In this document: positions 19,543-29,105 of the stretch, in pieces
Layout of the letters: the number at the start of each line of letters is the position of its first letter
How positions within the stretch are numbered: position 1 is the stretch's first letter
Source: Gammaproteobacteria bacterium
GTDB taxonomy: Bacteria; Pseudomonadota; Gammaproteobacteria; JAADJB01
Direction: 5' to 3'
Length of the DNA: 64,000 nt
NCBI GenBank assembly: GCA_013151035.1
Contig: JAADJB010000013.1
Span: 1-64,000, forward strand
Notes under the pieces: model-generated
Seen by the model: the letters and a program-made list of their open reading frames with translations, nothing else
Database searches by the model: none
What the model was told of the DNA's origin: nothing
Position numbers and translations under genes: made by a program

Positions 19543-20763
19543 ATGAGTGTTGATGTACCAATTTATCTGGATTATTCGGCGACCACCCCGGTTGATGAAC
19601 GGGTGGCGAAAAAAATGGCTGCTTATCTAACCAAGGAGACTGCCTTTGGCAATGCGGCATCGCGTAGCCATGTCTTTGGCTGGGATGCGGACGATGCGAT
19701 TGTTGAGGGGCGCGCTGAGATTGCACGGCTGATCAATGCTGATCCCAGGGAGATCGTGATTACCTCGGGTGCAACCGAGTCGGATAATTTGGCGATCAAG
19801 GGTGTGGCGCATTTTTATCGCAAAAAAGGCCGTCATATTGTGACTGTTAAGACCGAGCACAAAGCTGTTCTGGATACCTGTCGGCAACTGGAACGTGAGG
19901 GTTATGATGTGACTTATCTCACGCCAGAGGATAATGGTCTGTTGGATCTGGATAAGCTCAAGGCCGCCTTGCGTGATGACACGGTGCTGGTTTCTGTTAT
20001 GCATGTGAATAATGAGATTGGTGTCATTCAGGATATTGAGGCGATTGGTGAGATTACGCGTGAGCGCGGTATTCTTTTTCATGTCGATGCGGCGCAGAGT
20101 GCGGGCAAGGTTGCCATTGACCTGGACAAGTTGAAGGTGGATTTGATGTCCTTCTCGGCGCACAAGATTTATGGTCCCAAGGGTATTGGTGCCTTGTATG
20201 TGCGACGTAAGCCACGCGTACGACTGGAGGCGCAAATGCATGGTGGTGGTCATGAGCGTGGTATGCGTTCAGGTACCTTGGCGACCCATCAGATTGTTGG
20301 TATGGGCGAGGCGTTTCGTATTGCTCGCCTGGAAATGGATGAAGATAATAAGCGTGTGCAGGCGCTGCGAGATCGTTTATGGGATGGGCTGAAGGATATG
20401 GAAGAGGTCTATCTGAATGGTGATCTGGAACATCGTGTTGCTGGTAATATGAATATCAGTTTCAACCTTGTTGAAGGTGAGAGTCTGATTATGGCACTCA
20501 AGGATATCGCGGTCTCATCCGGTTCGGCCTGTACCTCATCCAGTCTGGAACCCAGTTATGTCTTACGCGCACTGGGTCGTAATGATGAGCTGGCACATAG
20601 TTCAATTCGTTTTACTATTGGTCGTTTCACTCAACCGGAAGAAATTGATTACACCATCAAGTTGGTACGCACCCAGGTGGAGAAGTTGCGTGAGCTTTCA
20701 CCGTTATGGGATATGTTTAAGGAAGGGATTGATCTGGATAGTGTACAGTGGGCCTCGCATTAG
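19543..20763 (+). CDS. iscS: Cysteine desulfurase IscS
   Basis: The main sulfur donor for Fe-S clusters and tRNA thiolation. The protein has 406 residues (E. coli 404). It shows [33 protein letters not shown], the PLP-lysine in [20 protein letters not shown], and the catalytic cysteine in [20 protein letters not shown]. The C-terminal end [19 protein letters not shown] is the conserved IscU-binding tail. It precedes iscU by 24 bp. Confidence 0.98.
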   Translation: MSVDVPIYLDYSATTPVDERVAKKMAAYLTKETAFGNAASRSHVFGWDADDAIVEGRAEIARLINADPREIVITSGATESDNLAIKGVAHFYRKKGRHIVTVKTEHKAVLDTCRQLEREGYDVTYLTPEDNGLLDLDKLKAALRDDTVLVSVMHVNNEIGVIQDIEAIGEITRERGILFHVDAAQSAGKVAIDLDKLKVDLMSFSAHKIYGPKGIGALYVRRKPRVRLEAQMHGGGHERGMRSGTLATHQIVGMGEAFRIARLEMDEDNKRVQALRDRLWDGLKDMEEVYLNGDLEHRVAGNMNISFNLVEGESLIMALKDIAVSSGSACTSSSLEPSYVLRALGRNDELAHSSIRFTIGRFTQPEEIDYTIKLVRTQVEKLRELSPLWDMFKEGIDLDSVQWASH

Positions 20764-20787
20764 GTCGCTAATTAACAGGAGAATATC

Positions 20788-21165
20788 ATGGCTTATAGTG
20801 ACAAAGTTTTAGACCATTATGAAAATCCACGTAACGTGGGCACCATGGATAAGGATGATCCTAATGTAGGTACCGGCATGGTTGGCGCACCGGCTTGTGG
20901 TGATGTGATGCGTCTGCAGATCAAAGTGAATGATGATGGCGTGATCGAAGATGCCCGTTTCAAGACCTATGGTTGTGGATCAGCGATTGCATCAAGCTCG
21001 TTGTTAACGGAATGGGTTAAGGGTAAGACCTTAGATGAGGCGATGGAGATCAAGAATACCGATATCGCTGAGGAATTGGCATTGCCGCCCGTGAAAGTGC
21101 ATTGTTCGGTGCTGGCTGAAGATGCCATTCGTGCTGCGATTGATGATATACAGAGCAAAAAATAA
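20788..21165 (+). CDS. iscU: Fe-S cluster scaffold IscU
   Basis: A 125-residue scaffold on which IscS sulfur and iron are assembled into [2Fe-2S] clusters. The three ligand cysteines are in [30 protein letters not shown] and [16 protein letters not shown]. The LPPVK motif bound by HscA is present (ALPPVKVHC). AGGAGA precedes the ATG. Confidence 0.98.
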   Translation: MAYSDKVLDHYENPRNVGTMDKDDPNVGTGMVGAPACGDVMRLQIKVNDDGVIEDARFKTYGCGSAIASSSLLTEWVKGKTLDEAMEIKNTDIAEELALPPVKVHCSVLAEDAIRAAIDDIQSKK

Positions 21166-21167
21166 TT

Positions 21168-21491
21168 ATGGCAATCACAATAACAGAGATGGCGGCCGCG
21201 CATATCCAGAAGTTCCTTGGTAATCGTGGCAAGGGGCTGGGTATTCGTTTGGCAGTAAAGACGAACGGTTGTTCCGGAATGGCCTATGTTATTGAATTTG
21301 TTGATGCGCTGGATGAAGTCGATCAGGTATTTGAGGGTCATGGTGTTAAGGTGATTGTTGATCCTAAGAGTCTGGTTTATCTGGAAGGCACCGAGATTGA
21401 TTTTGTTAAGGAAGGCCTGAATGAAGGTTTTCAATTTAACAATCCGAATGTTAAGGATACTTGTGGTTGTGGTGAGAGTTTTAATATCTAG
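21168..21491 (+). CDS. iscA: A-type Fe-S carrier IscA
   Basis: A 107-residue A-type carrier that delivers iron or clusters to target proteins. The three conserved cysteines lie in [12 protein letters not shown] and the C-terminal DTCGCGESF. It starts 2 bp after the iscU stop. A family A repeat follows before hscB. Confidence 0.97.
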   Translation: MAITITEMAAAHIQKFLGNRGKGLGIRLAVKTNGCSGMAYVIEFVDALDEVDQVFEGHGVKVIVDPKSLVYLEGTEIDFVKEGLNEGFQFNNPNVKDTCGCGESFNI

Positions 21492-21518
21492 AATAATCGG
21501 TGGGTTTGAAACATGAAT

Positions 21519-21625
21519 CACGCTTCTCTACCAGAGACACGCCGTGAATACATCCATGTAGGCTCCACGCCCGCGTCCATGCGGGCAAGGGTCTCTGATA
21601 GAGAAGCGCAATCCCTGTCTCTTGA
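21519..21625 (+). repeat. Dispersed repeat, family A, copy 2 (inside the isc operon)
   Basis: An element of about 107 bp with inverted ends: CTTCTCTACCAGAGAC (from 21523) against GTCTCTGATAGAGAAG (to about 21606). It contains an inner palindrome CCGCGTCCATGCGGG and ends in CCCTGTCTCTTGA. It is nearly identical to copy 3 at 24155-24261 (one clear difference, ATCCATG against ATCCCTG). It lies between iscA and hscB and is open in the hscB frame, producing an apparent 43-residue extension of HscB that is judged artefactual. Confidence 0.85.
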
Positions 21626-21641
21626 GTATAGGTTAGCGTTG

Positions 21642-22181
21642 ATGGATTATTACGAGTTATTTTCCCTGGAAGTGAGTTTTGTTATTGATCGTAGTGATCT
21701 ACAGGCGCGTTATCGTGATATGCAACGTGCCATGCATCCGGATCGTTTTGTCTCTGCGGGTGATCAGGAACGGCGTATTGCGATGCAGAAGTCGACGCAG
21801 ATCAATGAGGCGTTCAGGATATTAAATGATCCTATGGAACGTGCGCGTTATCTATTGGAACTTGGCGGTTATGCCTGGAGTGATGAGGCATCGACAACCC
21901 GGGATAGTGCTTTTTTGATAGAACAGATGGAGTTGCGCGAGGCGATCTCGGCGGTGCGTGATGCGGATGAGCCTTTTGATGCCTTAGGGCATATTATGGA
22001 TGTGATTATTAAGGCCTTGATGGCTTATGAGCAGGAATTGGTCGTATTGTTTTCTGGTGATACAAAGGAAACAATGGGCAATATTGCTGATATTATTAAG
22101 AAGATGCAGTTTTTCCGCAGGCTTGAGCAAGAGGGTTTTGAGCTGGAGGCGGAGTTGGAAGATATAGAGGCGGGTGCGTAA
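21642..22181 (+). CDS. hscB: Fe-S cluster co-chaperone HscB
   Basis: A 179-residue J-protein that brings IscU to HscA and stimulates its ATPase. It shows MDYYELFSLEVSFVIDRSD, the J-domain motif MHPD (AMHPDRFVSAGDQERRIAM), INEAFRILNDPMERARYLLE, and the C-terminal IscU-binding helices. The start is placed at the ATG of MDYYELF, which matches the family N-terminus; the frame is open upstream to 21513 only because it runs through the family A repeat. Spacing to hscA is 68 bp. Confidence 0.94.
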   Translation: MDYYELFSLEVSFVIDRSDLQARYRDMQRAMHPDRFVSAGDQERRIAMQKSTQINEAFRILNDPMERARYLLELGGYAWSDEASTTRDSAFLIEQMELREAISAVRDADEPFDALGHIMDVIIKALMAYEQELVVLFSGDTKETMGNIADIIKKMQFFRRLEQEGFELEAELEDIEAGA

Positions 22182-22249
22182 GTGAGGGGTTTAAGGCAGG
22201 CAAGTCATATCTCTTGCAGTCTACTGATCGTTGACGGGATAGTCGTTTA

Positions 22250-24121
22250 ATGGCTTTATTACAAATAGCAGAACCGGGTCAGGCGACGGTTGCACATGAG
22301 CATCGTCTGGCAGTCGGTATTGATCTGGGTACGACTAATTCTCTGGTTGCCTCGGTGCGTAGTGGTGTCGCTGATACGCTAGCGGATGCCGACGGTCGGC
22401 ATCTATTACCATCGGTTGTTCATTATCAGGAAGACGTTGCGCCCGTTGTTGGTTCTGCGGCAAAACAGTGGGTTACCAAAGATCCGTTAAATACCATTGT
22501 CTCGGTGAAACGTCTGATGGGACGTGGTGTAGAAGATTTGGCGCAGTTGGATAAACATTTGACTTATCAATTTTCCGATGTCGAATCCTCGGTACCACGG
22601 ATTCATACGGCGGCAGGTGATGTGAGTGCTATTGAAGTCTCTGCTGAGATCCTGTTAAACCTGAAGAGACGTGCGCAACAGACATTGGGTGGTGACTTGC
22701 AAGGGGCTGTCATTACAGTGCCAGCCTACTTTGATGATGCCCAGCGCCAAGCCACACGGGATGCAGCAAAACTGGCGGGTTTGAATGTATTGCGCTTATT
22801 AAATGAACCGACTGCAGCGGCTATTGCCTATGGGCTGGATCGTAATGCAGAGGGTATTATCGCGGTCTATGATCTGGGTGGTGGCACCTTTGATATATCA
22901 ATATTAAACCTGAATAAGGGTGTGTTTGAGGTTTTGGCAACCGGTGGTGATACCGCTCTTGGTGGTGATGATATGGATCTGGCCATCGCGCACTGGATGA
23001 TTGCGCAAGCTGGGTTAGAGGATGCACTGGATCATCATTTAATGCGGCGGGTGATCCATGATGCCTGTGTGGCGAAGGAGCAGTTAACTGAGCAGGACGT
23101 GGTGATGGTATCCATTGATGCGGCTGATGCCGGTTCCTGGCAGGGAGAACTGAGGCGAGCACAGCTAGGTGAATTGATTGATGGGTTGATTCGTTCAACC
23201 TTGAAGACCTGCCGACAGGCATTGCGTGATGCGGGTATACGCGCTGGTCAGGTGGACGATGTGGTGCTGGTGGGTGGTTCAACACGGGTGCTAGAGGTGC
23301 GTGATCGGGTGTCTGAGTTCTTTTCTACAACCCCAAAGGCGGATATTGATCCGGACAAGGTAGTAGCGATTGGTGCGGGTGTGCAGGCGGATATCCTGGT
23401 CGGTAATAAACCGGATGATGATATGCTACTGCTGGATGTGATTCCGCTTTCTCTGGGTATTGAAACTATGGGTGGTTTGGTGGAACGTATTATTCCACGT
23501 AACACCACGATACCGGTTGCCAGGGCGCAGGAATTCACCACCTTTAAGGATGGGCAGACGGCATTGGCGGTTCACATTTTGCAGGGTGAACGCGATCTGG
23601 TCTCAGATTGCCGTTCACTGGCACGTTTTGAGTTGCGTGATATCCCGCCGATGGTTGCCGGTGCTGCGCGCATACAAGTCACTTTGCAGGTCGATGCTGA
23701 TGGTTTATTGAGTGTGCGTGCGTGTGAAGAGACCAGTGGCGTGCAGGCGCATGTGGAGGTGAAACCCTCTTATGGTCTGTCGGATAATGAGATAGAGACC
23801 ATGCTGAGAGATTCGATGGATCATGCTCAGGATGATATTGTTGCGCGTCGTTTGCGTGAGCAACAAGTTGATGCGGATCGCGTGCTGGAAGCGATTCATG
23901 CGGCTCTGCAGCAAGATGGTGAACGTTATTTATCTGTTGAGGAACGCGAGTTGATTGATCAGGCGGTTGCTGGGCTGGCGGGTGTTGTTCAGGGTGATGA
24001 TCATGTTGCGATTAAGGCGGCTATTGCGGGTCTGGAAAAGGTGAGTGCGGACTATGTGGAACGGCGGATGAATGCGAGTATACAGCAGGCGATGTCGGGG
24101 CATAAGGTTGATGAGTTTTAG
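22250..24121 (+). CDS. hscA: Fe-S cluster chaperone HscA (Hsp70 family)
   Basis: A 623-residue Hsp70 homologue (E. coli 616) that helps release clusters from IscU by binding its LPPVK motif. The ATPase domain shows [53 protein letters not shown] and [13 protein letters not shown]. The substrate-binding domain starts with [17 protein letters not shown]. The lid region is helical, ending in a short tail without a DnaK-type EEVD-like end. It is followed by a family A repeat and then fdx. Confidence 0.97.
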   Translation: MALLQIAEPGQATVAHEHRLAVGIDLGTTNSLVASVRSGVADTLADADGRHLLPSVVHYQEDVAPVVGSAAKQWVTKDPLNTIVSVKRLMGRGVEDLAQLDKHLTYQFSDVESSVPRIHTAAGDVSAIEVSAEILLNLKRRAQQTLGGDLQGAVITVPAYFDDAQRQATRDAAKLAGLNVLRLLNEPTAAAIAYGLDRNAEGIIAVYDLGGGTFDISILNLNKGVFEVLATGGDTALGGDDMDLAIAHWMIAQAGLEDALDHHLMRRVIHDACVAKEQLTEQDVVMVSIDAADAGSWQGELRRAQLGELIDGLIRSTLKTCRQALRDAGIRAGQVDDVVLVGGSTRVLEVRDRVSEFFSTTPKADIDPDKVVAIGAGVQADILVGNKPDDDMLLLDVIPLSLGIETMGGLVERIIPRNTTIPVARAQEFTTFKDGQTALAVHILQGERDLVSDCRSLARFELRDIPPMVAGAARIQVTLQVDADGLLSVRACEETSGVQAHVEVKPSYGLSDNEIETMLRDSMDHAQDDIVARRLREQQVDADRVLEAIHAALQQDGERYLSVEERELIDQAVAGLAGVVQGDDHVAIKAAIAGLEKVSADYVERRMNASIQQAMSGHKVDEF

Positions 24122-24154
24122 GATAAAATATGCTTGGTAAGTTCGAGGCAGGAA

Positions 24155-24261
24155 TCATGCTTCTCTACCAGAGACACGCCGTGAATACATCCCTGTAGGC
24201 TCCACGCCCGCGTCCATGCGGGCAAGGGTCTCTGATAGAGAAGCGCAATCCCTGTCTCTTG
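24155..24261 (+). repeat. Dispersed repeat, family A, copy 3 (between hscA and fdx)
   Basis: This copy is almost identical to copy 2 over its full length of about 107 bp, in the same orientation, with the same inverted ends and inner palindrome. It occupies most of the 207-bp hscA-fdx gap. Confidence 0.85.
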
Positions 24262-24328
24262 CGGGGCAGTAATGATTTGTAATATATAATAGGTTCCTTA
24301 AGATTTGATAATTGAAGAGTAGTGAGTT

Positions 24329-24664
24329 ATGCCACAGATAATTTTTTTACCACATGAAGAGATCTGCCCGGAAGGGATGGTATTGGAGGTTGAGCCGGGT
24401 GCTACGATCTGCGATGTTGCGAATCAAAACGGGGTTGATATTGAGCATGCCTGTGAGAAGTCCTGTGCCTGCACCACCTGTCATGTCTATATCAGGGAAG
24501 GTGCGGCCTCGTTGAATCCTGCTGAAGAGGAAGAAGATGACCTGCTGGATAAGGCATGGGGTCTGGACCCGGATTCACGCTTGAGTTGTCAGACTGTGAT
24601 TGGTGACCATGACCTAGTGGTCGAGATTCCAAAGTATACGATCAATATGGTTAAGGAAAATTAG
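24329..24664 (+). CDS. fdx: [2Fe-2S] ferredoxin of the ISC system
   Basis: A 111-residue adrenodoxin-type ferredoxin that supplies electrons for cluster assembly. The cysteine ligands are in EHACEKSCACTTCHVYI and LSCQTVIGDHDLVVEIP. It shows the ISC-type PKYTIN end. The stop codon is the first base triplet of a family B repeat. It belongs to the operon despite the upstream repeat. Confidence 0.96.
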   Translation: MPQIIFLPHEEICPEGMVLEVEPGATICDVANQNGVDIEHACEKSCACTTCHVYIREGAASLNPAEEEEDDLLDKAWGLDPDSRLSCQTVIGDHDLVVEIPKYTINMVKEN

Positions 24665-24737
24665 GTGCGTAATACGCACCCTACCCGTCATCTCCACGCA
24701 GGTGAGCAACCCTCGGTAGGGTGCGCAATGCGCACCA
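24662..24737. repeat. Paired palindromes, family B, between fdx and iscX
   Basis: Two palindromes face each other: TAGGTGCGTAATACGCACC with CCTACC after it (24662-24686) and GGTAGGGTGCGCAATGCGCACC (24714 onwards, to 24737). Between them lies a degenerate family C-like stretch. The first one begins at the fdx stop codon. Confidence 0.8.
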
Positions 24738-24774
24738 ATATAATCATTAATGATACGAGTAAAGGTGTAATAAA

Positions 24775-24969
24775 ATGAAGTGGAATGATACGCTTGATAT
24801 TGCTATCGAATTAGAAGATACACACCCTGATGTCGATCCACGATATGTTCGTTTTACTGACCTGCATAGCTGGGTATGTGCGTTAGATGGTTTTGATGAT
24901 GATCCTGAGCGTTCGGGGGAGAAGTTGTTGGAGGCGATTCAGATGGCGTGGATTGAGGAACACGATTAA
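24775..24969 (+). CDS. iscX: IscX (YfhJ)
   Basis: A 64-residue acidic protein that binds IscS and tunes iron delivery. MKWNDTLDIAIELEDTHPDV, PRYVRFTDLHSWVCALDGFD and the C-terminal LEAIQMAWIEEHD match the family along its whole length. It is the last isc gene. Confidence 0.96.
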   Translation: MKWNDTLDIAIELEDTHPDVDPRYVRFTDLHSWVCALDGFDDDPERSGEKLLEAIQMAWIEEHD

Positions 24970-25217
24970 TTAGCCAGGCCTTAAATAGAGCTTTGGTGGA
25001 AAGAACTCCGACATTCTGTAAGAATTTTTTACATAAAAACGGTTTTTATTTAATGGGTATTTATTAACTCATTGAATTTGATGTAAAAACAATATCTGGC
25101 ATGATTATCGCTAGTACTACATTGTATTTAGAAATATAAGACCTGAATGTAATCGGTGCTAAATCGTCCTTAGGGGCGTTAAGTTAGCGTTGGAATCACA
25201 GCTCGGAGGAAATTATA

Positions 25218-26246
25218 ATGAATCGACCTTATCTATCGCAACAAATCGGAATATTTCTGCTTTTTATCATCAGTTTGATGTTGGCACTACCCTCTCATGC
25301 AATGACTAAGTCTGAGTTGGTTGGCTACATCGCGGGTGATGCCAACTTGTCAAAGGCGGATGCTAAACGGGCGCTTGAGGGTTTTGTTACCAGTACGACC
25401 AGTTCCTTGAATAAGGGGAGTAGAGTTCAGTTGATCGGTTTTGGAACCTTCAGTATATCCTCTCGTGCCGCACGCACCGGTCGTAACCCACAGACGGGTA
25501 TGTCACTTGTCGCCAAGTATGGGGCCGGGGTTAGAGCGACTATGACTGAGACAGAAGATGGTCGTGCTGAATTTTTGATACGACTGAGTCGAGGATATTT
25601 GCGTACCCATGATCAGATACATCTTGTGCCTGTCACCGCTGGTGCTCGTGCTCGTGTGGCTGCGGCGGATTCAGGTATGCCGGATGAGTATATCTTTGAG
25701 CTACCATCGAATATGGGTAACACGGTTCGTAGACGTTTAACCTTGCGCTTTGATATGCCTATGGCTGCACTGCGGGGTACAGCGGGTATGGATGGTAGAA
25801 CACCTTTGTTTGATGGTGCGGATGCTTTATTGAATTATCTGCCAATTATGCGTAATGATGTGTATCAGAGCTCGGTTGTTGGTGGTGATCTTGAAGAAGC
25901 CGCCGATGCACTCGATTTTTGTAGTGATGCCTTTGTTGATCTGGAAGCAAATGCGGTTGCTATGCCATTTGGTCATGTCACGGTGTTAAAGGCCATGTCG
26001 GCACAGACCGGTTTAACAGAAGACCAGGCCGATGACTTTATTAATACCATTATGGGTTATGGTGGTAACGATCCGATTGTCAGGAAGAAACCAGGTAGAA
26101 CCATGGTGGGCTTTGGTAGCTTCAGTATATCCAAGCGTGCCGCTCGTGTTGGTCGTAATCCACAGACGGGTAAGGAAATCCAGATTAAGGCCAAGAATGT
26201 AGTGAAATTCAAGGCGGGTTCTGATCTCTCTGGCAAGGTTAATTAA
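25218..26246 (+). CDS. Exported protein with two HU-type DNA-binding domains
   Basis: A 342-residue protein with three parts. Residues 1-28 form a classical signal peptide (hydrophobic IGIFLLFIISLMLALPSHA, with likely cleavage after SHA). Directly after it comes an HU/IHF-like domain that begins MTKSELVGYIAGDANLSKAD and continues to GFGTFSISSRAARTGRNPQT. A middle region of about 140 residues follows with no family recognised. A second HU domain (about 252-342) ends GFGSFSISKRAARVGRNPQT, then GKEIQIKAKNVVKFKAG. Both keep the RxGRNPxTG DNA-contacting turn; the first lacks the normal beta-arm end. HU proteins are cytoplasmic nucleoid proteins, so export is unusual. A role in binding extracellular DNA or in the periplasm is inference. 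GGAGGA at good spacing precedes the ATG. No promoter with two good boxes is seen in the 248-bp AT-rich gap upstream. Confidence 0.85.
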   Translation: MNRPYLSQQIGIFLLFIISLMLALPSHAMTKSELVGYIAGDANLSKADAKRALEGFVTSTTSSLNKGSRVQLIGFGTFSISSRAARTGRNPQTGMSLVAKYGAGVRATMTETEDGRAEFLIRLSRGYLRTHDQIHLVPVTAGARARVAAADSGMPDEYIFELPSNMGNTVRRRLTLRFDMPMAALRGTAGMDGRTPLFDGADALLNYLPIMRNDVYQSSVVGGDLEEAADALDFCSDAFVDLEANAVAMPFGHVTVLKAMSAQTGLTEDQADDFINTIMGYGGNDPIVRKKPGRTMVGFGSFSISKRAARVGRNPQTGKEIQIKAKNVVKFKAGSDLSGKVN

Positions 26247-26258
26247 GACGTTGTCTGT

Positions 26259-26304
26259 GGTGCGTGGTACGCACCTTACCGTCATCCCCGCGTAGGCGGG
26301 GATT
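26259..26304. repeat. Family B palindrome followed by a family C hairpin
   Basis: GGTGCGTGGTACGCACCTTACC (26259-26280) is a family B copy. It is joined to GTCATCCCCGCGTAGGCGGGG (from 26281), a REP-like hairpin also seen at 48116-48188. They lie just downstream of the HU-domain gene and could cap its transcript. Confidence 0.75.
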
Positions 26305-26357
26305 TATCTCCATTTCCCTCTCTTTTTCCGTTAAAATACCCTTTTTGGAATCAATAA

Positions 26358-26382
26358 GGGGATAGACCTCAGGTCTGTCCCC
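26358..26382. repeat. Palindrome, family D, upstream of rlmN
   Basis: GGGGATAGACCT (26358-26369) and AGGTCTGTCCCC (26371-26382) are inverted arms with one mismatch and a single central base. It ends a few bases before the rlmN start region and may act as a leader hairpin there. Confidence 0.65.
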
Positions 26383-26387
26383 GGTCA

Positions 26388-27512
26388 TTGGGCAATCTTG
26401 CGTTGGAAGAAATAAAGAAAATTAATTTGCTGGATCTTGATCGTCAGGGTCTGGAGCATTTTTTTGCTGAACGGAGCGAAAAGTCATTTCGTGCCACTCA
26501 GTTAATGAAATGGGTCTATCAAATGGGAGTGGATGATTTTCAGCTGATGACCAATATGAGTAAGGTGTTGCGAACCGCGCTGGAGCAAGATGCCGAGATT
26601 CGTCTGCCTGAGGTGACGGTTGATCAACTGTCGGATGATGGCTCGCGTAAGTGGTTGTTGCGTCTGGCTGATGGCAACAGTATTGAAATGGTCTATATCC
26701 CAGAGCGTGAACGCGGAACGCTGTGTGTCTCTTCACAGGTGGGTTGTGCTCTTAATTGCAGTTTTTGTTCCACTGCCCAACAGGGTTTTAATCGTAATTT
26801 ATCAACCGGCGATATCATCGCTCAGGTGTTAGTGGCAGAGCGTATGTTGCGTGAACCGGGCAGTGATCGACGTGCAGTCACCAATGTGGTCATGATGGGT
26901 ATGGGTGAGCCATTATTGAATTTTGATAATGTGGTGAGTGCCATGCGTTTAATGCTGGATGATTTTGCCTTTGGTCTGTCCAAACGACGGGTTACCCTGA
27001 GTTCATCCGGGGTAGTGCCCGCACTGGATCAGCTAAAGCAGGCCTGTAATGTCAGTCTGGCAATATCGTTACATGCAAGTAATGATGCCCTGCGTGATGA
27101 ATTAGTGCCGATCAATAAAAAATACCCTATCAAGGAGTTGTTGGCAGCCTGTAAGCGTTATGTTCAGGATGAACCGCGCCGTCGGGTAACCTTCGAATAT
27201 GTCATGCTCAAGGGTGTGAATGACAGTGATCAGGATGCCCGGGCACTGGTGAAGGTGTTGCGGGGTGTGCCTGCTAAGGTTAATTTGATCCCGTTTAATC
27301 CCTTTGATAAAACCCGTTATCAGTGTAGTTCGGCGCAACGTATCCTTGCCTTCAGGGATATCCTGATTAAGGCGGGAATGAATACCATGACACGCAAGAC
27401 ACGGGGGGATGATATCGATGCCGCCTGTGGTCAGTTAGCCGGAAAGTTTCATGACCGAACGCGTAGAAGTGCACGTGTGGAGCAGGGTTCCAGTGAGGTG
27501 GTTTTGTCATGA
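26388..27512 (+). CDS. rlmN: 23S rRNA (adenine-2503-C2)/tRNA methyltransferase RlmN
   Basis: A radical SAM enzyme that methylates A2503 of 23S rRNA and A37 of some tRNAs. It has 374 residues from this start. The cluster motif is [20 protein letters not shown]. Other landmarks are [40 protein letters not shown] and the second catalytic Cys in [12 protein letters not shown]. The N-terminus [20 protein letters not shown] aligns with E. coli from about residue 17. There is no ATG upstream: TTG codons at 26388 and 26403 are the candidates, so the start is uncertain by several codons. The stop overlaps the pilF start. Confidence 0.93.
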   Translation: MGNLALEEIKKINLLDLDRQGLEHFFAERSEKSFRATQLMKWVYQMGVDDFQLMTNMSKVLRTALEQDAEIRLPEVTVDQLSDDGSRKWLLRLADGNSIEMVYIPERERGTLCVSSQVGCALNCSFCSTAQQGFNRNLSTGDIIAQVLVAERMLREPGSDRRAVTNVVMMGMGEPLLNFDNVVSAMRLMLDDFAFGLSKRRVTLSSSGVVPALDQLKQACNVSLAISLHASNDALRDELVPINKKYPIKELLAACKRYVQDEPRRRVTFEYVMLKGVNDSDQDARALVKVLRGVPAKVNLIPFNPFDKTRYQCSSAQRILAFRDILIKAGMNTMTRKTRGDDIDAACGQLAGKFHDRTRRSARVEQGSSEVVLS

Positions 27513-28258
27513 AAGGAATCTTGAGTCTGTTGTTGAGTTTTTTGATCCTGTCGGCGTGTACGTCACAGGGCTTGCAAAAGAAAAGTTCTGCTAGTAAAGC
27601 GGCTAAAATTAATGTGCAGATGGGTATTACTTATATGGGTAATCACTATTATGATCTGGCACTGGAGAAGTTGAAGCGTGCGCTGGATCAGGATAGTCAG
27701 TTGCCCTCGGCGCATAATGCCATAGCTGTGTTGTATGGTGTACTTAAGGATACTAAAAAGGCGGATTATCATTTTAGACAGGCATTGCAATTACAGCCGG
27801 AATACCCTGAGGCGCACAATAATTATGGTCAGTATCTCTGTCGGCAGGGTGCGTTTGATCAGGCGGAGAAGCAATTTCAGCAGGCGGCAACATCGCCACT
27901 TTACCGATCGGCTCATAATGCCTATTTGAATGCTGGGCTTTGTCTGCTGCGGGTGCCGGATTATACCCGTGCCGGGCAGTATTTTCGTAAGGCACTAAAA
28001 ATCTATCCGGAGTGGGACAGGGCCTTAATGGAGATGGCTTTATTGCAGTATTCTGCCGCTAATTATTTGAATGCTCGTGCCTGGTTGCAACGTTATGCAG
28101 TGGTGAGTCGGGCGCGACCTGATGCCTTGTGGTTAGGTGTTTTGATTGAACGGAAATTGGGCGACGTACAGGCAATGAAGTCTTATCAGGATCAGTTGCA
28201 GAGACTTTTTCCAACATCCATTCAGGCACAAAAATCGCGCAGGGGGATGTTTGAATGA
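27509..28258 (+). CDS. pilF: Type IV pilus biogenesis lipoprotein PilF/PilW
   Basis: A 249-residue outer-membrane lipoprotein with a signal sequence and lipobox (LILSAC, Cys at about 16), followed by tetratricopeptide repeats ([40 protein letters not shown]). PilF (PilW) is the pilotin that takes the secretin PilQ to the outer membrane. Its ATGA overlaps the rlmN stop and its own end overlaps rodZ in the same manner, so the three are translationally coupled. Its presence suggests type IV pili, although no other pil gene is in the window. Confidence 0.92.
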   Translation: MKGILSLLLSFLILSACTSQGLQKKSSASKAAKINVQMGITYMGNHYYDLALEKLKRALDQDSQLPSAHNAIAVLYGVLKDTKKADYHFRQALQLQPEYPEAHNNYGQYLCRQGAFDQAEKQFQQAATSPLYRSAHNAYLNAGLCLLRVPDYTRAGQYFRKALKIYPEWDRALMEMALLQYSAANYLNARAWLQRYAVVSRARPDALWLGVLIERKLGDVQAMKSYQDQLQRLFPTSIQAQKSRRGMFE

Positions 28259-29103
28259 CAGCGAAGAAGGGTGTTGTGAAACCAGATATAATGTTAGAAA
28301 CTGAGTCGCTATTTGGTCCTGGTGAGCGTTTGCGTGTGGCGCGTGAAACACAGGGTCTATCACAGGAGGATGTGGCGAAGGAATTGCGTCTGAGTGTCTC
28401 GGTGATTAATGCGCTGGAGGATAATAATCAGGATCAACTTCCTGCCAAGGCCTTTGTCGATGGTTATTTGAAAGGCTATGCACGTATTTTGAATCTGGAT
28501 GCGGTGCAGTTAATTGCTGATTATCATTGTCCGGAGGCGCCCTTACCTGTTGCTAAATGGGTAAGAGAGGATATGACGCAATCTGCGCCACTGGTGTTTC
28601 GTCGGGGCATCAAGTCATCATTGCGACGATTTTTTCTCTGGTTGCTATTGGTTGCTGGTTTACTGGCGGTATACCTGCTGTTTTTATCAAATGGCAGATT
28701 TATGGATATTTTATTCAGTGAGACTAATTCTGTTGGTACGCAACAGGTTCCATTGCTGTTGTCGGGTCAGGACGATATGCCAGAACAAAAAAATGTGACA
28801 GATGAAGTGGTCGATGCGCCTGTTCTATTGCCTGCTGACGAAAGCAGAATTGTGCTTTCCTCCAGTGGTGAGAGTTGGGTTGATATTCGTGATATGAATG
28901 GTATGCGACTGGTGTTTGGTTTATTAAGGGAGGGTGATCATCGAGAGGTGAGTGGCAAAGCACCCTTTCAGGTGTTATTGGGTAACTCATTGGTTATCGA
29001 TATCGTTTATAATGGGGAACAATTTGATCAAACCCCTTTCAATAGTGGGCGTACCGCGCGCTTTACTCTGGGTGCAGGCACGAGTGAAATCTCTAAAAGG
29101 TGA
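28255..29103 (+). CDS. rodZ: Cytoskeleton-associated protein RodZ
   Basis: A 282-residue bitopic membrane protein that anchors MreB to the membrane. It has an N-terminal HTH_25 domain ([56 protein letters not shown]), a basic juxtamembrane stretch, one transmembrane helix ([20 protein letters not shown]) and a periplasmic DUF4115 domain ([20 protein letters not shown]). In most gammaproteobacteria ispG follows; here hisS comes directly after it. Confidence 0.93.
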   Translation: MTAKKGVVKPDIMLETESLFGPGERLRVARETQGLSQEDVAKELRLSVSVINALEDNNQDQLPAKAFVDGYLKGYARILNLDAVQLIADYHCPEAPLPVAKWVREDMTQSAPLVFRRGIKSSLRRFFLWLLLVAGLLAVYLLFLSNGRFMDILFSETNSVGTQQVPLLLSGQDDMPEQKNVTDEVVDAPVLLPADESRIVLSSSGESWVDIRDMNGMRLVFGLLREGDHREVSGKAPFQVLLGNSLVIDIVYNGEQFDQTPFNSGRTARFTLGAGTSEISKR

Positions 29104-29105
29104 TT

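Noticed and set aside
24662-24737. CRISPR-like array
   Set aside because: There are only two palindromes facing each other, with no regular spacers, and no cas gene anywhere in the window.
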